DNA of 6,034 nucleotides from positions 1-6,034 of the forward strand of contig DAIDJI010000361.1 of assembly GCA_027451455.1 (NCBI GenBank), given 5' to 3'. Below the pieces are notes generated by a model. It ran no database searches. It worked only from the letters and a program-made list of their open reading frames with translations, and was not told the DNA's origin. This stretch comes from Planctomycetales bacterium. Its GTDB lineage: Bacteria > Planctomycetota > Planctomycetia > Isosphaerales > Isosphaeraceae. Shown here piece after piece: positions 5,948 to 6,034 of this stretch (positions are counted from its first letter, which is position 1; the number at the start of each line of letters is the position of its first letter). The position numbers and the translations under genes are program-made.

Positions 5948-6034
5948 AGCGGACCGGCCATCCCCCGGCAGCAACCACGTGCGCGAGTGCCACCCGCATC
6001 CGGGAGGGCGAGCCTCCCGGCGTGCCGTCTCCGC
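5948..6034 (+). other. Non-coding tail after permease 2
   Basis: From the TGA to the window end there are 87 bases. I see no gene start, tRNA or promoter that I could defend. The only clear structure is the palindrome at 5996-6025, listed separately. A downstream gene, if any, lies beyond the window. Confidence 0.6.
5996..6025 (+). terminator. GC-rich hairpin, candidate terminator or dispersed palindromic repeat
   Basis: Perfect 8-bp arms CCGGGAGG (6000-6007) and CCTCCCGG (6013-6020) enclose a 5-base loop (GCGAG). Beyond a small internal loop, GCA (5996-5998) can also pair with TGC (6023-6025). It lies about 50 bp after the stop of permease 2, a normal place for a terminator, but there is no T-tract after it, so it is not a classical intrinsic terminator. 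From memory, palindromes built on GGGAGGGCGAG/CTCCC are frequent dispersed elements in planctomycete genomes; that alternative is at least as likely. Confidence 0.5.

Overview
The window is a high-GC (about 65 % by eye) stretch carrying two consecutive plus-strand genes, both RND-superfamily (HAE1, AcrB-like) inner-membrane efflux permeases. The first is cut by the left edge of the window and only its C-terminal ~60 % is present. The second is complete (1197 residues). No other gene is supported. The long ORFs on the opposite strand and in the other plus frames are high-GC shadows of these two genes.

Layout: 1-2309, C-terminal part of permease 1 (from TM5 onward). 2299-2354, an AT-rich array of eight 7-bp units that fills the junction, contains the stop codon of permease 1 and ends on the start codon of permease 2. 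2354-5947, permease 2. 5948-6034, short non-coding tail with a GC-rich palindrome that may end the transcript or be a dispersed intergenic repeat.

The genes very probably form one operon and work as proton-driven drug or amphiphile exporters of a tripartite pump. The periplasmic adaptor and outer-membrane channel are not in the window; an adaptor gene upstream is likely but unseen. The two permeases are clear paralogues, so a heteromeric pump of the MdtBC/MuxBC kind is a reasonable hypothesis. The proton-relay residues are intact wherever they can be seen.

The unusual content is architectural. Both paralogues carry an extra ~80-residue module with two hydrophobic segments in the cytoplasmic loop between TM6 and the I-alpha helix. 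Permease 2 carries a ~50-residue Ser/Gly/Thr/Ala-rich insertion at the docking-domain hairpin. Permease 1 carries a ~100-residue C-terminal extension with two further hydrophobic segments.

Host: the enlarged HAE1 proteins, the GC-rich trailing palindrome of the kind I remember from planctomycete genomes, and a start codon with no Shine-Dalgarno sequence suggest a planctomycete, perhaps of the Isosphaeraceae. This is inference from memory, not proof; heptamer arrays are also a cyanobacterial habit.
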